Assembly: GCA_016201275.1 (NCBI GenBank)
Contig: JACQDB010000116.1
Location: 27,276 to 91,275, forward strand
Length of the DNA: 64,000 nt
Source: Acidobacteriota bacterium
Lineage (GTDB): Bacteria > Acidobacteriota > Blastocatellia > UBA7656
Direction: 5' to 3'
The position numbers and the translations under genes are program-made. The notes below the pieces were generated by a model, which saw nothing but the letters and a program-made list of their open reading frames with translations, ran no database searches and was not told where the DNA came from. The first letter of the stretch is position 1; each line of letters starts with the position of its first letter. Of this stretch, positions 62,365 to 64,000 are shown one piece after another.

Positions 62365-62516
62365 TAAGTAGGTTTGCGTATATCTTTTGAAAAAAACTGA
62401 TTAAAAAGCCTGAAAAACAAGGGTTTTTTGTGATGATTTTTCAACAAACTTTTGCCTACCTACCTCGACAATGTCACATTTCAACAGAAGGCTAACAATT
62501 TGATAAAGTTAGGCTT
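62365..62516. other. Region between array element D and transposase
   Basis: AT-rich; probably holds the left end and promoter of the insertion sequence, but I could not identify its inverted repeat because the right end lies at or past the window edge. Confidence 0.4.
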
Positions 62517-62810
62517 ATGTTGAAACACGAGAGTTTAAATACCGGGAGCCTAAAAACTTCCCCAAACCACCAGGGACGAAATTTATTTAATCCCTCATCA
62601 TGGGGGTTGCCAATTGAAGCCATTGGCAGTTTGGGACAACGGTTGCAAGATTTTCATCGGCGTTACGCGGATTGTTTTAAGACCAAAACGCGAGATGCAA
62701 GCGCGCAAGCGTTGAACTATTTGAGTGGGCTTTTGCGCATGGTTACACAGCGAAACTTTGCCACCATCGGACGCACGACCGACAGTTGTGGACAACAGGT
62801 GCATCATTAA
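62517..62810 (+). pseudogene. N-terminal part of IS701-type transposase, broken by TAA
   Basis: 97 codons (..GSLGQRLQDFHRRYADCFKTKTRDASAQALNYLSGLLR...) matching the start of IS701 DDE transposases. It stops with TAA immediately before, and in the same frame as, the ATG of the next ORF; the expected protein reads HH-x-(M/L)SNSPW, so one codon turned into a stop. The two halves belong to one gene. Confidence 0.8.
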
Positions 62811-63995
62811 ATGAGTAATTCTCCGTGGTCTAGTCAAGCGCTTTTGCAACAAGTACGCCAAGAGATTTCTCAGCTTGAGGAATTTCACCAAGGCGGCATG
62901 GGGTGGTTGGATGAAAGTGCCGATGAGCAGGCTTCCGATAAAACCGTCGGCGCCGACAAACACCATAATGATCGCCTGGGGAAAGTCGAGACCAGCCAAG
63001 TCGGGACTTTTTTGGCCTACGTCAATCAAGAGATGTGGACCTGGGTGGATGGCGAGTTGTTTTTGCCGGTCGCTTGGTTTGGCACCAAGAAAGAAAACCT
63101 GTGCAAGAAATTGGGAGTTCCTGAAGGACGCGAATTTGCCACCAAAATAGAACTCGGTTTGCAGATGATCGAGCGCGCCAAAGCAGAAGGATTGCCCTTT
63201 GAAGCGGTCGGTTGTGACACCCTTTACGGACGCTCGATATGGTTGCGACGACAGATGGCGACTCAAGATATTGTATATATGGCGGATGTTCCGGCAGACA
63301 CGCGGGTCTCTTTGCGTTGCCCGCAGGTTGGCGTTCCTGAAAGCAAGCCGGGCAGCAAACCCTTTACCAAAGTCCGCGTCCTCAGTGCTGACAAAGCCGT
63401 AGAAGTGCGCGCTCTGATCCAGAGTTGGGCGTTCCAAGCCATCCAAGTCAGAGCCGTTGGAAGAGGCTTTTTGGAAGACGAGTTTGCCACTCTCTGGGTG
63501 TGGACGGCAACCCACCAATATAGTCCTCAAGAAGAAACCTTGCTGGTGAGACGCGATGCCGGAGGCAAGTTGTATTATGGGCTTTCGAATGCAGCCCAAG
63601 AAACGTCCCTCGAGAAACTGGCGTGGATGAAATGCAGTCGTCATTTTATCGAACGCTCGAATCAAGAGGCCAAAAGCGAATTGGGTGGGGATGAGTTGCG
63701 AGCGCAAAACTATCTGGCTTGGGAACATCATCTGGCCTTGACGGTGTTGGCGAGTTGGTTCATCGCCCAAACGCAACACCAAGGGCAAGGGGACCATCTT
63801 CGCGATGAAAGTTTGAAGGAAGAGTTTGAAATGGAAAAGTTGCCGCGACTGTCGATGGCCAATGTGCGCGAGAGGTGGCGAGCCACGATGCCCTTGTCGC
63901 AACTGACACCCGAAGAAGCGACGAACTTGGTGGTGCGCCATCTGGTGAACCGAGCCAGGTCTCGAAAAAGTCGAATAAAACATAGGCATGATTGA
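62811..63995 (+). pseudogene. C-terminal part of IS701-type transposase
   Basis: 394 codons. DDE triad candidates: D in GMGWLDESADEQ, D in FEAVGCDTLYGRS, and E in SRHFIERSNQEAKSELGGDELRAQNYLAWEHHL. HHNDRLGKVETSQVGTFLAYVN is the usual IS701 GKV..CQ.GVF.AY block. ATG at 62811 follows the TAA directly, so re-initiation could express it; alone it lacks the N-terminal DNA-binding part. The right end of the IS lies outside the window. Confidence 0.8.
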
Positions 63996-64000
63996 CGTTA

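Noticed and set aside
62598-63989. 463-aa minus-strand ORF covering the transposase.
   Set aside because: Antisense shadow of the IS701-type transposase; composition is that of reversed codons.

Overview
The window looks like chromosomal DNA of an Acidobacteriota bacterium, most likely of the Blastocatellia type. This is inferred from protein style only: two VWA proteins of the acidobacterial secreted type, a PilA-like pilin with the ANEASAIGSVRTI-style mature N-terminus, a kinase-FGE fusion, an octahaem cytochrome and large secreted beta-helix/PKD and CARDB proteins. No rRNA or tRNA gene was recognised, so placement is tentative.

Layout. 1-2.5 kb: end of a TPR gene and an overlapping J-domain gene. 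2.5-3.2 kb: repeat-rich junction. 3.2-6.4 kb: type IV pilin with a sigma-54-type promoter, a TipAS-type MerR regulator and a secreted carbamoylase-like amidase. 6.8-16.6 kb: a long co-directional run with a lipoprotein, RidA, enoyl-CoA hydratase, a PaaA-like di-iron protein, Uma2 nuclease, signal peptidase I, an Old Yellow Enzyme fused to an FN3-like domain, tryptophan 2,3-dioxygenase, a small membrane protein, kynureninase and purH; alanine dehydrogenase follows at 18.7 kb. Together these suggest tryptophan -> kynurenine -> anthranilate + alanine, with alanine deaminated by Ald and anthranilate perhaps handled by the CoA-type enzymes of the run (inference). 19.9-21.8 kb: an AT-richer accessory patch and cutA. 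21.9-36.9 kb: hydrolase, mutS2, divergent AddB-like nuclease, acetyltransferase, BON protein, ClC channel, 2-oxoacid dehydrogenase E1 alpha. 37-40 kb: a secreted beta-helix/PKD protein behind a 600-nt leader holding a sigma-54-type promoter, a GEMM-like (c-di-GMP-I-like) aptamer and a terminator. 40-46 kb: udgB, kinase-FGE fusion, pgsA, octahaem cytochrome. 47-53 kb: ParE/Phd-type toxin-antitoxin, PqaA-like hydrolase, single-chain Type ISP-like restriction enzyme. 53.5-61.7 kb: CARDB protein, dprA, DinB, comM, two VWA proteins. 62-64 kb: palindrome-array element and an IS701-type transposase broken by one in-frame stop.

The most distinctive signal is a dense population of small non-autonomous repeats. 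Three MITE-like elements (4.0, 56.6, 60.6 kb) have inverted ends flanked by a direct TTA, and in each case that TTA is the stop codon (TAA on the minus strand) of a neighbouring gene, so insertion duplicates and preserves the stop. Two larger elements (46.4-47.0 and 62.0-62.4 kb) have GCTCGACTTTGTAC-like inverted ends, TAA duplications and internal arrays of hairpins whose stems covary (GAT/ATC, AAC/GTT, GAC/GTC). A 104-bp IS427/IS5-like MITE occurs at 16.6 kb and, diverged, at 2.5 kb next to a second copy of a merR fragment that supplies the last codons of the J-domain gene. A perfect 29-bp-arm palindrome sits in frame inside the AddB-like coding sequence. Statements about identity between copies come from reading the bases by eye; no database search or folding program was run.
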